Source: Dongia sedimenti (GTDB lineage Bacteria; Pseudomonadota; Alphaproteobacteria; Dongiales; Dongiaceae). Taken from it: 64,000 bases of DNA. Location of the stretch: the NCBI GenBank assembly GCA_030715195.1, contig JAUYVI010000005.1:496001-560000 (forward strand). The letters run 5' to 3'. The position numbers and the translations under genes are program-made. Below, in pieces: positions 41,710-51,122 of the stretch. A model generated the notes under the pieces. That model had not been told where the DNA came from. It saw only the letters and a program-made list of their open reading frames with translations, and did not search any database. Positions within the stretch are counted from its first letter, which is position 1. Every line of letters begins with the position of its first letter.

Positions 41710-42647
41710 CCGGGATCAGCGCGACGGTCCTGCAGGCGATCGGCAACACGCCGCTGGTCGCGCTCCGCCGCGTCGTGCCGGAGGGCTGCGCGCGCATCGT
41801 CGTCAAGGTCGAGGGCCACAACCCGACCGGCAGCATGAAGGACCGGATGGCCCAGGCGATGGTGGCGGGCGCCGAGCGCGACGGCCGCTTGAAGCCCGGC
41901 GGCACTATCGTCGAGTATACCGGCGGCAGCACCGGCGCCTCGTTGGCCCTGGTCGCCGCGGCCAAGGGCTATCGGCTCAAGATCGTCAGCTCCGACGCGT
42001 TCAGCGCTGAGAAGCTCACGCAGATGCGCGCCTTCGGTGCCGCGCTGACCCTCGTCCCCAGCGAGGGCGGCAAGATCACCCGTAAGCTGATCCAGGACAT
42101 GATCGCCGCCGCGAAGGCGATCGCGGCCGAACCCGACACCTATTGGACCGATCAGCTCAGCAACCGCGACAGCATCGCCGGCTACCATCCGATGGGCGAG
42201 GAGATCTGGGCGCAGACCGGCGGCCGGGTCGATGCCTTCGTCCAGGCGGTCGGCACCATGGCCTCGCTGCAAGGCGTCGCCGCCGTTCTGAAGCGAAACA
42301 ATCCAAGGACCCGGATCGTCGCCGTCGAGCCCGGCGAATCCGCCGTGCTCTCCGGCGGCGCGCCGGGCGCGCATCGGATCGAGGGCATTGGGATCGGCGC
42401 CGTGCCGCCGATGTGGACCCCGAGCCTGGTGGACGAGATCATTCCGGTGCCGACCGACGCGGCCGAGGCCATGGCACGCCGCCTCGCGCGGGAGGAGGGG
42501 CTGTTCGCCGGCACCTCGTCCGGCGCCAACGTCCTGGCGGCGATGCAGGTGGGCCTGCGGCTGGGGCCGGCCGCGACCGTCGCGACCCTGCTGGTCGATT
42601 CCGGGCTGAAATACCTCAGCACGCCGCTGTATAAGAACGCTGCTTGA
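41706..42647 (+). CDS. Cysteine-synthase-family PLP enzyme
   Basis: A 313-residue fold-type II PLP enzyme. The PLP lysine lies in GHNPTGSMKDRMAQ, the phosphate loop is EYTGGSTGASLAL (cysteine synthases usually read TSGNTG), and GTSSGAN near the C-terminus binds the ring nitrogen. The variant TGGSTG loop suggests that it is not a standard O-acetylserine sulfhydrylase but a related lyase or transferase. The start overlaps the DUF488 stop. No other sulfur genes are nearby. Confidence 0.87.
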   Translation: MTGISATVLQAIGNTPLVALRRVVPEGCARIVVKVEGHNPTGSMKDRMAQAMVAGAERDGRLKPGGTIVEYTGGSTGASLALVAAAKGYRLKIVSSDAFSAEKLTQMRAFGAALTLVPSEGGKITRKLIQDMIAAAKAIAAEPDTYWTDQLSNRDSIAGYHPMGEEIWAQTGGRVDAFVQAVGTMASLQGVAAVLKRNNPRTRIVAVEPGESAVLSGGAPGAHRIEGIGIGAVPPMWTPSLVDEIIPVPTDAAEAMARRLAREEGLFAGTSSGANVLAAMQVGLRLGPAATVATLLVDSGLKYLSTPLYKNAA

Positions 42648-42664
42648 AGGAAGAGGAGGCCGGG

Positions 42665-43006
42665 ATGGCGGATCAGGCGAAGCGTCCCACCATCGCGCGC
42701 ATCTGGCGCGGCCGCGTCCGGCGCGAACGCGCCGACGAATATGCGGCCTATCTCTACGAGGTCGGGATCAAGCCGCTGATGGAAAAGGCGCTCGGCGTGC
42801 AGAATCTACGCGAGGACCGGGCCGACGAGTCCGAGTTCATCACCATCTCCTATTGGGAGAACGTAGCCGCCATGTCCCGCTTCGCCGGCAGCGACCCGAC
42901 GCGGATCCACAACCTGCCGCGCGATCCGGAATTCCTGATCGAGCTGCCGAAAACGGTACAGATCCTCGACATCCTGGTCTCGCACGGCAATACCGGCGGA
43001 AGCTAG
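42665..43006 (+). CDS. ABM-type (antibiotic biosynthesis monooxygenase-like) small protein
   Basis: A 113-residue protein of the dimeric alpha/beta-barrel group: ARIWRGRVRRERADEYAAYLYEVG, then ITISYWENVAAMSRFAG. Members are quinone or haem-related monooxygenases or binding proteins. The ATG at 42665 has GAGGAGG six to ten bases upstream, clearly better than a TTG at 42644. It follows the PLP enzyme by 17 bases and ends 10 bases before the convergent decarboxylase. Confidence 0.8.
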   Translation: MADQAKRPTIARIWRGRVRRERADEYAAYLYEVGIKPLMEKALGVQNLREDRADESEFITISYWENVAAMSRFAGSDPTRIHNLPRDPEFLIELPKTVQILDILVSHGNTGGS

Positions 43007-43016
43007 GCCCGCGCCT

Positions 43017-44447
43017 CTAAGCGGCCGCGTACACGCCGCGCCAGGCCTTGATCATCGCCTCGGCCGAGCGCAGCACGTCGTTCTCGCACATCGAGCCGCT
43101 GATCACCGAGAGCCGCATCACGGTGCGGCCCTGCCATTGCGCGCCGCCGGCAAAGCAGCTGCCTTCGCGCTGGATCGCGGCGATGGTCTCCGCCGTGGCG
43201 GCGTCGCCGGCCTCCGGCTTCAGGTCGGCACCGAAGCGGACGATCACCTGGTTCAGCACCACGTCGTTCAGGATCGCGATGCCCTTCTCGTCGCGCAACA
43301 GACTCGCCAGCATCGCCGCATAGCGGCAGTGCCGCTCGACCATGGCGGCGACGCCGTCGCGGCCGAGATGGCGCAGCATCGCCCAGGCGGCGAAGCCGCG
43401 CGCCCGGCGCGAGAGCTCGGGCACGAAATGCGAAGGATCGCGCTCGCCCACGGCGACCGGTGGCAGATAGCTCGCGGCGATGGTCATGGCGCGGCGATGC
43501 GCCTCGGCATCGCGCACGATGGCGAAGCCGCAGTCATAGGGCGTCTGCAGCCACTTGTGCCCGTCGGTGGCCCAGGAATCCGCCAGCTCGACGCCCTTTG
43601 CCAGCGCGGCGCGCGTGGGACAGGCACGCGCCCACAGGCCGAATGCGCCGTCCACATGCACCCAGACGTTCTTATGTTTCCGCGCCGCGCGGGTGATCGC
43701 CTCATGCGGGTCGAAGGCGCCGGTGTTGATCTGCCCAGCCTGGGTGATGACGATGACCGCTGGATCCGCCTCCGCCGTGCGCATGGCATCTGCAAAGGCG
43801 TCGGGCAGCATGGCGCCATGGCCGTCGACCGGGATCCTGGTCACCCGGGCGCGGCCGAGCCCGAGGAACTGCAGCGCCGCGAAGACGGTGATGTGCGCTT
43901 CTTCGCCGATCAGCACCGTGATCGGCGGCGCGCCGAACAACCCGTCGGCCTCCACGTCCCAGCCGAGCCGGCGCAGCAATTCGCTGCGCGCCGCCGCCAG
44001 GCCGACGAAATTCGCGATCGTGGCGCCGGTCACCAAGCCGACCGAGGCCTCGCGCGGCAGATCCAGTAGGTCTAGCAGCCAGCGTGACGCCACGGTCTCG
44101 CAGGCGGCGCCGGCCGGGCAGGCGGTGTGGTTGCCGGCGTTCTGGCCCCAGGCGCTGGTGAGGAAGTCGGCGGCGACGCCCATCGGGTGCGAATTCCCGA
44201 TCACCCAGCCGAAGAAGCGCGGCCCAGCCATCGCGTGCAATCCCGGCGTCGCGCGCGCGACGAGGTCCTCCAGCACGACCTGCGCCTCGGTGCCGGCTTC
44301 AGGCGTCGGCGCATCGAACGTCGCCAGCGCCTGCGCATAGGTCTGCTGTGGCCGCTGCACGCGCTTCGGCAATTCGGCCCGGAACGCCGCGGCGTGCCGG
44401 GCTGCTTGGGCAAAGAGTTCCGCAACACCGGTCTGACCGCCCGCCAT
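43017..44447 (-). CDS. PLP-dependent group II decarboxylase-like protein
   Basis: A 476-residue PLP enzyme of the aromatic-L-amino-acid/glutamate decarboxylase group. The PLP lysine is in DSWATDGHKWLQTPYDCG, the Asp in VHVDGAFGLWARA, and the N-terminal HAMAGPRFFGWVIGNSHPMGVAADFLTSAWGQN is the substrate-binding part. Decarboxylation of an aromatic or acidic amino acid is the likely activity; the substrate cannot be fixed. It stands alone, with no transporter gene nearby. Confidence 0.88.
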   Translation of the reverse strand: MAGGQTGVAELFAQAARHAAAFRAELPKRVQRPQQTYAQALATFDAPTPEAGTEAQVVLEDLVARATPGLHAMAGPRFFGWVIGNSHPMGVAADFLTSAWGQNAGNHTACPAGAACETVASRWLLDLLDLPREASVGLVTGATIANFVGLAAARSELLRRLGWDVEADGLFGAPPITVLIGEEAHITVFAALQFLGLGRARVTRIPVDGHGAMLPDAFADAMRTAEADPAVIVITQAGQINTGAFDPHEAITRAARKHKNVWVHVDGAFGLWARACPTRAALAKGVELADSWATDGHKWLQTPYDCGFAIVRDAEAHRRAMTIAASYLPPVAVGERDPSHFVPELSRRARGFAAWAMLRHLGRDGVAAMVERHCRYAAMLASLLRDEKGIAILNDVVLNQVIVRFGADLKPEAGDAATAETIAAIQREGSCFAGGAQWQGRTVMRLSVISGSMCENDVLRSAEAMIKAWRGVYAAA

Positions 44448-44534
44448 GGATGCCTCCGTCTCGGAAACGCCGCGAAAGTCTAGCGCCGCGTCACGCCGGC
44501 GCTGTAGTGACGATGGTCACCCCGGCGGCTGCGG

Positions 44535-45623
44535 TCAGGCGATGGTTTCGGCCGGCGCGCGCCGCGGCGAGAAGGGCAGGGCCGGGCCGAAGCCGAAGCG
44601 AAGCACGAGATCCGGCCGCTGCCCCGCCGCGCCGACCAGTCGCGCGAGCTCCGGGCGCAAGGCCGTGACTTCGACCGGTTGATTCAGGAAGGCGGTCTTG
44701 AGGCCGAGGCTGGTCGCCGCCAGCGCGAAGCGCTGACAGGACCGGCCGACCGCGATCCAGTGCGCCGGATCCGCGCGGGCACCCAGGAAGACCACGAGGC
44801 CCGACGCGCTCTCGATCTGTCGCGCATACTTCTCGTTCTCCGCCCTCACGTCGAAGAACAGATCGAAGGCGAGCCGGCCGAGCGGGGTCGGCAAGGCGGG
44901 ATTGCCGCTGGCCGGCGCGAACAACCCGTCGCCGCGCGCCATCGCCTCGGTACGGCTGAAGCGGATCCAGTCCTTGAGCTCGCGCATGAAGGCCGGATCG
45001 GCCATCTGAGCGGTGTTGCCGGCGATGACCAGATCGCGGATCGATCCGATGTGCCCGCGCTCGGTGATCAGCGCGACGCCGACGCCTTCGATCGCCGCCG
45101 CGGTCTCGAGCAGTTTCAAGTCCTCGAGCGGAACCGGTCGCCCGCCATAGACCGTGCGCGTGGACTGCCGTCTTGGAATGGCGTCGAACAGCGGATCGAC
45201 CCGCGCGGATCCGGCGGTGAATGCGTATTGGATGCTGCTGCCGTCGGCGGCGATCGAAAGCGCCCCCGGCCGCCCGGTCGCGGCGGCGGCGATGGCGAGA
45301 GTCTCGGCCGCGCAGCCCAGGCTGACGAAGAGATGGTGATCGTCGGGATCGACCACCGGGGTGCGGCGCGTGAAGTCCGGCCGGATCTCGATAACGCCGT
45401 TGCCGAGATGGAAGCGCCACGGCTGGGTGTTGTGGCCATTGGCGGCCAGGCTCGCATAGCGGATCAGGTCACGCATATCGGCCGGATCCAGCGGGCGCCG
45501 CAACTGCGCCTGATACTCAGCGTAAGCCGCGGTCGAGCCGACCGACCCGCGCCAGGCGAGAGCGCCTGCGCCGCCGGCCAAGGCCAGCCCACCGAGACCG
45601 AGGATGAGATTGCGCCGCTTCAT
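44535..45623 (-). CDS. Exported nitroreductase-like protein
   Basis: A 362-residue protein with an N-terminal export signal (MKRRNLILGLGGLALAGGAGALAWRG; an RR pair suggests Tat but the motif is imperfect). The rest belongs to the Acg-type nitroreductase group: MRDLIRYASLAANGHNTQPWRFHLG, FVSLGCAAETLAIAAAATG and RRQSTRTVYGG. Such proteins bind FMN and reduce nitro or quinone compounds, or simply store flavin. Tat export of a cofactor-bound protein would fit. Confidence 0.82.
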   Translation of the reverse strand: MKRRNLILGLGGLALAGGAGALAWRGSVGSTAAYAEYQAQLRRPLDPADMRDLIRYASLAANGHNTQPWRFHLGNGVIEIRPDFTRRTPVVDPDDHHLFVSLGCAAETLAIAAAATGRPGALSIAADGSSIQYAFTAGSARVDPLFDAIPRRQSTRTVYGGRPVPLEDLKLLETAAAIEGVGVALITERGHIGSIRDLVIAGNTAQMADPAFMRELKDWIRFSRTEAMARGDGLFAPASGNPALPTPLGRLAFDLFFDVRAENEKYARQIESASGLVVFLGARADPAHWIAVGRSCQRFALAATSLGLKTAFLNQPVEVTALRPELARLVGAAGQRPDLVLRFGFGPALPFSPRRAPAETIA

Positions 45624-45699
45624 GCTTGCCTCCGCCGGTGATGATAGCGGCGCTATGGGTTGCCGGGTTGATCCCGATCAAACAGGAGTCGCCGCGGCG

Positions 45700-47349
45700 T
45701 CACTCGACCTCGACCTTGCGGTTGCCGAGCTCTTCGATCAGCACCCGCATGTTCTCGCTGTAGTCGATCGGCACCGCGACCAGATGCACGCCGCCCGCGT
45801 CGAAGGCGGCCTTGAGGGTCGGGATGATCTCTTCCGTGGCGGCGACCGCATGGCCTTTGGCGCCGTAGGATTCGGCGTATTTCACGAAATCCGGATTGCC
45901 GAAGGTCATGCCGTAATCGGCGAAGCGATCGACCGCCTGCTTCCAGCGGATCATGCCATAGGCCGAATCGACGATGATCAGCACCACCAGATCGAGCTTC
46001 AGCCGCATGGCGGTCTCCAGCTCCTGGCTGTTCATCATGAAGCCGCCGTCACCGCAGACCGCCAGCACCTTGCGCCCGGGATTGAGCAGCTTCGCGGTGA
46101 TCGCCGAAGGCAGGCCGGCGCCCATGGTGGCCAGCGCATTGTCGAGCAGCAGCGTGTTGGCGACCCGCGTGCGGTAGTTGCGCGCGAACCAGATCTTGTA
46201 CATGCCGTTGTCGAGACAGACGATGCCGTCCTCCGGCACCACCGCACGGATGTCGTGCACCAGCCGCTGCGGCGTCACCGGAAAGCGCGCCTCCTCGCAG
46301 CGGTCGTTGATTTTGGCGAGGATCTCCTGCCGGAGCTCCAGCATCGCCGCTTGCTCGGCGATGCGACCGCCCAGACGGTCGGCCAGCGCCGAGACGCTGG
46401 CGCCGATATCGCCGATCAGCTCGGCATCGGGATGATAGACCTCCTCGACCTTGGCGGAGACATAACCGACATGGATCACCTTCCGCCCGCCGAGCGCGCG
46501 GCCCATCAGGAAGGGCGGCTTCTCCACCGTGTCATGGCCGATCGCGATGATGAGATCGGCGCGGTCGATCGCGTCGTGGATATAGTCGCGCTCGGACAAG
46601 GCCGCCGTGCCGAGATAGAGATTGGAGCCGCCGGTGACGGCGCCCTTGCCCATCTGGGTGTTGAAGAACGGGATCTTCAGCCGCCGCACGAAATCCGACA
46701 AGGGCTCAACCAGATGCGGCCGGCTCCCGCCGGCGCCGATCATGATCAGCGGGGTCTTGGCGCCGAGAATCATCTTCGCCACGCGTTCCAGCGCCGCCGG
46801 GTTGGGATAGGGCCGGTCGATCGGATGCGGCGGCACCAAGGGCGCGTCGGCTTCCTCGGCGGCGATATCCTCGGGCAATTCCAGATGCACCGGGCCCGGC
46901 CGTTCTTCCACGGCGATGCGGAAGGCATCGCGCACCATGGTGGGGATGGTCGAGGCGGCGACGATCTGCCGGGTCATCTTGGTCAGCGGCCGCATCGCGC
47001 CGACGATATCGACGATCTGGAACTGCGCCTGCCGCGCGCTGTGGATCGGCTTCTGCCCGGTCAGGATCAGCATCGGCATGGCGCCGAGATGCGCATAGGC
47101 CGCCGCGGTCGAGAAATTGAGCGCGCCCGGCCCGAGCGTCGAGAGGCAGACCCCCGGCTGGCCGGTGAGCCTGCCGTGCGTCGCCGCCATGAATCCCGCC
47201 GCCTGCTCGTGCCTTGTCAGCACCAGCTCGATCTTCGAGTTGCGCAGCGATTCGACGACGTCGAGATTCTCCTCGCCCGGAATCCCGTAGATCCGCTCGA
47301 CGCCTTCATTCTCCAGCGCGGCAACAAGCAGGTCGGAGCCTTTGGTCAT
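45700..47349 (-). CDS. Acetolactate-synthase-like thiamine-diphosphate enzyme
   Basis: A 549-residue ThDP enzyme of the acetolactate synthase/benzoylformate decarboxylase group: GIPGEENLDVVESL at the start, the activating Glu in LTRHEQAAGFMA, and the ThDP motif CGDGGFMMNSQELETAMRLKLDLVVLII. Length is normal for a large subunit, but no regulatory small subunit gene follows, so a catabolic role (acetoin or another 2-oxoacid) is plausible. It is divergent from the alpha/beta hydrolase gene at 47447. Confidence 0.88.
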   Translation of the reverse strand: MTKGSDLLVAALENEGVERIYGIPGEENLDVVESLRNSKIELVLTRHEQAAGFMAATHGRLTGQPGVCLSTLGPGALNFSTAAAYAHLGAMPMLILTGQKPIHSARQAQFQIVDIVGAMRPLTKMTRQIVAASTIPTMVRDAFRIAVEERPGPVHLELPEDIAAEEADAPLVPPHPIDRPYPNPAALERVAKMILGAKTPLIMIGAGGSRPHLVEPLSDFVRRLKIPFFNTQMGKGAVTGGSNLYLGTAALSERDYIHDAIDRADLIIAIGHDTVEKPPFLMGRALGGRKVIHVGYVSAKVEEVYHPDAELIGDIGASVSALADRLGGRIAEQAAMLELRQEILAKINDRCEEARFPVTPQRLVHDIRAVVPEDGIVCLDNGMYKIWFARNYRTRVANTLLLDNALATMGAGLPSAITAKLLNPGRKVLAVCGDGGFMMNSQELETAMRLKLDLVVLIIVDSAYGMIRWKQAVDRFADYGMTFGNPDFVKYAESYGAKGHAVAATEEIIPTLKAAFDAGGVHLVAVPIDYSENMRVLIEELGNRKVEVE

Positions 47350-47446
47350 CGGACAGCACTCATGCGGTGAAAGGGAGAGGCGAGGTTAGCGCGGGCCATG
47401 GCGATGGGCTATAGAGTGCCGCACCACAGAGATTGCGGGCGCCACT

Positions 47447-48253
47447 ATGGTATCCACCGACGACGATCTCAAGGACTTCGCCGCGAACGGCCTCGCTTTG
47501 CCGGCGGGTGGCGTCGAAGCCGTCACCCTGCACCAAGGCGCCCGGATCTGGCATGCAGACTACGGCACCGGGAAACCGGTGATCCTGTTGCATGGCGGTC
47601 TCGGCCATGCCGGCAATTGGGGCAAGCAGGTCCCGGCTTTGGTCGCTGCTTCTATGCGCGCCGTTGTGATCGACAGCCGCGGCCATGGCCGCAGCGCCCG
47701 GGACGAGCGGCCGTTCTCCTATGAACGGATGGCCGGCGATGTCCTTGCCGTCATGGACGCGCTGCACATCGAGCAAGCGGCTCTTCTCGGCTGGAGCGAC
47801 GGCGCCTGCACCGCGCTCGAACTGGCGCGCCAGGCGCCGCAGCGCGTGGCGGGCGTGTTCTTCTTTGCCTGCAACGTCGATCCGACCGGTACGAAAGAGC
47901 TCGACGAATCCAACCCGTTGCTCGGCCGCTGTTTCACTCGGCACAAAAAGGACTACGCCGCGCTCTCGCCGACGCCCGAAGGGTTCGCTGCGCTGCTCGC
48001 CGATCTCGGCACCATGCAGCGCAGCCAGCCGGATTACGGCGCCGCCGATCTCGCGGCGATCAAGGTGCCGGTCTGGAGCGTGATCGGCGAGAACGACGAG
48101 TTCATCAAGCGCGATCATGCGGAGCACATCGCCAAAAGCATCCCCGGTGCCCAGTTCCGCGAAATCCCCGGCGTCAGCCATTTCGCCCCGATCCAGCGTC
48201 CGGCTTTGTTCAACGCGACGGTGCTCGAGTTTCTAGGCGGGCTCGACCGGTAG
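47447..48253 (+). CDS. Alpha/beta hydrolase
   Basis: A 268-residue soluble hydrolase with the oxyanion segment VILLHGGLGHAGNWGKQ, the nucleophile elbow LLGWSDGACTALELA (GWSDG in place of GxSxG with a Ser nucleophile), Asp in IGENDEFIKR and His in GVSHFAPIQ. It is related to haloperoxidase/esterase-type hydrolases; the substrate is unknown. It is divergent from the ThDP enzyme gene and overlaps the convergent terC by 21 bases. Confidence 0.87.
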   Translation: MVSTDDDLKDFAANGLALPAGGVEAVTLHQGARIWHADYGTGKPVILLHGGLGHAGNWGKQVPALVAASMRAVVIDSRGHGRSARDERPFSYERMAGDVLAVMDALHIEQAALLGWSDGACTALELARQAPQRVAGVFFFACNVDPTGTKELDESNPLLGRCFTRHKKDYAALSPTPEGFAALLADLGTMQRSQPDYGAADLAAIKVPVWSVIGENDEFIKRDHAEHIAKSIPGAQFREIPGVSHFAPIQRPALFNATVLEFLGGLDR

Positions 48254-49249
48254 CTTTCCGCCGCGGGTCTTCCACAGCGAATAGCCGACTCCCGCGGCCA
48301 GCAGGGCCAGGGTGACGCCGAGCGAGAGCATCGGAGGGATCTTGGCGAGACCCAGCATGTCCGCGGCGAAGATCTTGCCGCCGATGAAGACCAGCACGGC
48401 GGCCAATGCGTATTTCAGATAGTGGAAGCGCTCGACCATCGCCGCCAGCGCGAAGTAGAGCGCGCGAAGCCCTAGGATCGCGAAGATGTTCGAGGTGTAG
48501 ACGATGAAGGGATCGGTGGTGATGGCGAAGATCGCCGGCACCGAATCCACCGCGAATACCACGTCGGCGATCTCGATGGTGATCAGGGCCAGGAACAAGG
48601 GCGTCATGAACCAGCGCCGGCGTCCATCGGCATCTGCCTGCCGCACGAAGAAGCGCTCGCCGTGCAGGTTGGCGGTGACGTTGCAGCGCCAGCGTACCCA
48701 TTTGAGCAGCCGGTTGCCGCCGATGTCATACGGCTTGTCGGATGCGACCAGCATCTTGATCCCGGTCGCGATCAGGAAGGCCGCGAACAGATAGAGCACC
48801 CAATGGGCTTGCGCGATCACCGTCGCGCCGACGCCGATCATGATCGCGCGCAGGACGATCACGCCGAGAATGCCCCAGAACAGCACCCGATGCTGATGCG
48901 CCCGCGGCACCGCAAAGTAGGTGAAGATCATGGCGATGACGAAGACATTGTCCATCGCCAGCGCCTTCTCCAGCGCGAAGCCGGTGACATAGGCCATGCC
49001 CGAGGCAGCACCCAGCGACCACCAGACCCAGGCGCCGAAGCTCAAGCCCAGCGCGATATAGCCGGCGCTCATCCCCAGGCTCTCGCGGATGCCGATCGCA
49101 TGGCTCTTCCGGTGCAGCACGCCGAGATCGAAGGCGAGCAGGCCGAGCACGAGCCCCAGGAAGCCGAGCCACATCCAGGCCGGCTTGCCCAGTACCTCGG
49201 CGAACAGGAAGGCAATGTGCGGAAGGTTCGGGTCCAGAAGATTGTGCAT
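48233..49249 (-). CDS. TerC/Alx-family membrane protein
   Basis: A 338-residue inner-membrane protein with about nine helices and the conserved ALEKALAMDNVFVIAMIF and FAVDSVPAIFAIT blocks that hold metal-binding acidic residues. TerC/Alx proteins export manganese or loading metals for secreted enzymes. In E. coli, alx is controlled by a manganese riboswitch; I do not see that motif in the 230-base leader here, only a 6-bp hairpin (GTCGGA/TCCGAC, 49286-49302). It overlaps the convergent hydrolase stop by 21 bases. Confidence 0.88.
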   Translation of the reverse strand: MHNLLDPNLPHIAFLFAEVLGKPAWMWLGFLGLVLGLLAFDLGVLHRKSHAIGIRESLGMSAGYIALGLSFGAWVWWSLGAASGMAYVTGFALEKALAMDNVFVIAMIFTYFAVPRAHQHRVLFWGILGVIVLRAIMIGVGATVIAQAHWVLYLFAAFLIATGIKMLVASDKPYDIGGNRLLKWVRWRCNVTANLHGERFFVRQADADGRRRWFMTPLFLALITIEIADVVFAVDSVPAIFAITTDPFIVYTSNIFAILGLRALYFALAAMVERFHYLKYALAAVLVFIGGKIFAADMLGLAKIPPMLSLGVTLALLAAGVGYSLWKTRGGKLPVEPA

Positions 49250-49481
49250 CGCGCCATCCCCTCTTGATACATGTCGGCGGACGACGTCGGAGAAGGTCCG
49301 ACATCATGCGCGGGCCGACCAGCGGCGCATCAGAGGGGCCCGGACCGGGGTTCCCGGAGAGATGGCTTTCGAAACCCGATCCGTCAAGGGGCCGAAAGTG
49401 ATGGAAATTCCGGCAACGCAACCTTGCTCGCCGGGTTGCTGTCACCAACATGACAGATCCATTCAGCGGTGCAGGGGCCGA

Positions 49482-50408
49482 ATGACAGCGACGACGACCG
49501 AAGCGCCGATCCGCGCCGCCGCGAAGCGGCTCCGGCGCCGCATGCTGGCCGTGGTCAACCGCCACAGCCGCTCGGGCGGCGTCTCGGCCGGCATCGCCAT
49601 CGCGCGGCTGAACGCGGCCGGCGTCGATCTCACCGTCACCTCGCCGCATTCGCCGACCGAAGTGGCCCCCTGGATCGAGGATCACGCGGCCGAGGCCGAG
49701 GCGGTGGTCATCGCCGGCGGCGACGGCAGCTTGAACTGCGTGGCGCCGGCCTTGCTGAAGACCGGCCTACCGCTCGGCATCCTGCCGACCGGCACCGCCA
49801 ACGACCTCGCCCGCACCCTCGGCATTCCGACCGCGATCGAAGCGGCGGCCGACGTGATCGCCGCCGGACACACGCAGCAGATCGACCTCGGCGAGGTCAA
49901 CGGCCACCACTTCTTCAACGTCGCCAGCATCGGCCTCAGCGCCGATCTCGCCAATTCCTTGAGCCGCGAGACCAAGCGCCGCTTCGGCCGGTTGGGCTAC
50001 GCGCTGACCGCCCTGCGCGTGCTGATGCAGGCGCGGCCTTTCCATGCCGAGATCGTCAGCCCGGAAGGCACGGCCCAGGTCAAGACCCTGCAGATCGCGA
50101 TCGGCAACGGCCGCTATTACGGCGGCGGCATGGCGGTCGAGGAGAGCGCCACCATCGACGACGGCCATCTCGATCTCTACTCGCTGGAGCTCGATCGCGT
50201 CTGGAAGCTGCTCTTCATGGCGAAGGCGTTCCGTGACGGCCGCCACGGCCTTTGGGAGGAGGTGCGCGCCACCAAGGGTCTGCGCTTCGAGATCCGCACC
50301 CGCCGCCCGCGTCCGATCAACACCGACGGCGAACTGGTGACCTTCACCCCCGCGCGGTTCAGCGTCCTGCCGAAGGCGATCACCGTGTTCACGCCGCAGA
50401 AGACCTGA
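49482..50408 (+). CDS. Diacylglycerol/lipid kinase-like protein (YegS/BmrU family)
   Basis: A 308-residue cytosolic or membrane-associated kinase. The catalytic-domain motifs are EAVVIAGGDGSLNCVAPALL and LPTGTANDLARTLGIPT, followed by the FNVASIGLSADLA and IGNGRYYGGGM segments. It should phosphorylate a diacylglycerol or another lipid head group with ATP. The ATG at 49482 follows GGGGCCGA; longer in-frame starts would add an unrelated 130 residues. Confidence 0.9.
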   Translation: MTATTTEAPIRAAAKRLRRRMLAVVNRHSRSGGVSAGIAIARLNAAGVDLTVTSPHSPTEVAPWIEDHAAEAEAVVIAGGDGSLNCVAPALLKTGLPLGILPTGTANDLARTLGIPTAIEAAADVIAAGHTQQIDLGEVNGHHFFNVASIGLSADLANSLSRETKRRFGRLGYALTALRVLMQARPFHAEIVSPEGTAQVKTLQIAIGNGRYYGGGMAVEESATIDDGHLDLYSLELDRVWKLLFMAKAFRDGRHGLWEEVRATKGLRFEIRTRRPRPINTDGELVTFTPARFSVLPKAITVFTPQKT

Positions 50409-50503
50409 AAGGCAGGCTCCGGCGTACAAGAACCGGAGTGTCTCATTGTCTCCAACGCCGCATCTTCCGCCCATTGCCGTATGGGCTTAAGAAGGAGCGA
50501 CCC

Positions 50504-51067
50504 ATGGAGATCGTGGCCATGAACAAGCCGCCGCTGATTTTCGCCCTCTCGCGACTGGAGACGCCGATCGGTGTCGCGCTGATCGCGACCGACGAGCAGG
50601 GCCGGCTGCGCGTTCTCGACTGGGAAGACCACGTCGAACGGATGCAGCGCGGGCTCGATCGGATCTATCGCGCGTCGGGTGGCGTGCGGCTGGACGAGAG
50701 TGTTGCCGCGGCCTGGCCGGTGCGGGATCGGCTGCGGGCGTTCTTCGCCGGCGATCTCGGGGCGATCGACGCGATTCCGGTCGAGAGCGCCGGCACGCCG
50801 TTCCAGCGCAAGGTCTGGGCCGTGTTGCGCAAGATCCCCGCCGGCCGGACCTGGACCTATACCGAGCTCGCCGCCCGCGCCGGACGGCCGGAGGCGGTGC
50901 GCGCGGTCGGCGCCGCGAACGGCTTGAACCCGATCAGCGTGGTCGTGCCCTGCCATCGCGTGATCGGCAGCGACGGATCGCTCACCGGCTACGGCGGCGG
51001 CCTGCCGCGCAAGGAATGGCTGCTGCGCCACGAAGGCGCCGCGTTCAAGGCGCCGAAGGCCGCGTGA
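50504..51067 (+). CDS. ogt: Methylated-DNA-protein-cysteine methyltransferase (Ogt-like)
   Basis: A 187-residue suicide repair protein that takes the methyl group from O6-methylguanine. The active-site VVVPCHRVIGSDGSLTGYGGGLPRKEWL block is complete, with GTPFQRKVWAVLRKIPAGRTWTYTELA before it. AAGGAG lies 7 bases before the ATG at 50504. It is one of three members of this family in the window (with the AraC-fused gene at 25.4-26.3 kb and the gene at 55.3 kb). A strong hairpin follows its stop. Confidence 0.92.
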   Translation: MEIVAMNKPPLIFALSRLETPIGVALIATDEQGRLRVLDWEDHVERMQRGLDRIYRASGGVRLDESVAAAWPVRDRLRAFFAGDLGAIDAIPVESAGTPFQRKVWAVLRKIPAGRTWTYTELAARAGRPEAVRAVGAANGLNPISVVVPCHRVIGSDGSLTGYGGGLPRKEWLLRHEGAAFKAPKAA

Positions 51068-51072
51068 AATGA

Positions 51073-51100
51073 AAGCGCCCGCCATTCCGGGCGGGCGCTT
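51073..51100. terminator. Bidirectional terminator between ogt and the convergent hydrolase gene
   Basis: Perfect 11-bp arms AAGCGCCCGCC and GGCGGGCGCTT with a 6-base loop lie in the 55-base gap between two convergent genes. The A/T bases at the outer ends give short A/U tracts on both strands, so it can serve both. Confidence 0.65.
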
Positions 51101-51122
51101 CCGTTCCGATCTTCCGCAAGCC

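Noticed and set aside
49250..49481. Manganese riboswitch (yybP-ykoY type) upstream of terC
   Set aside because: terC/alx genes often have one, but I could not find the conserved core of that motif on the minus strand; only a 6-bp hairpin is visible.
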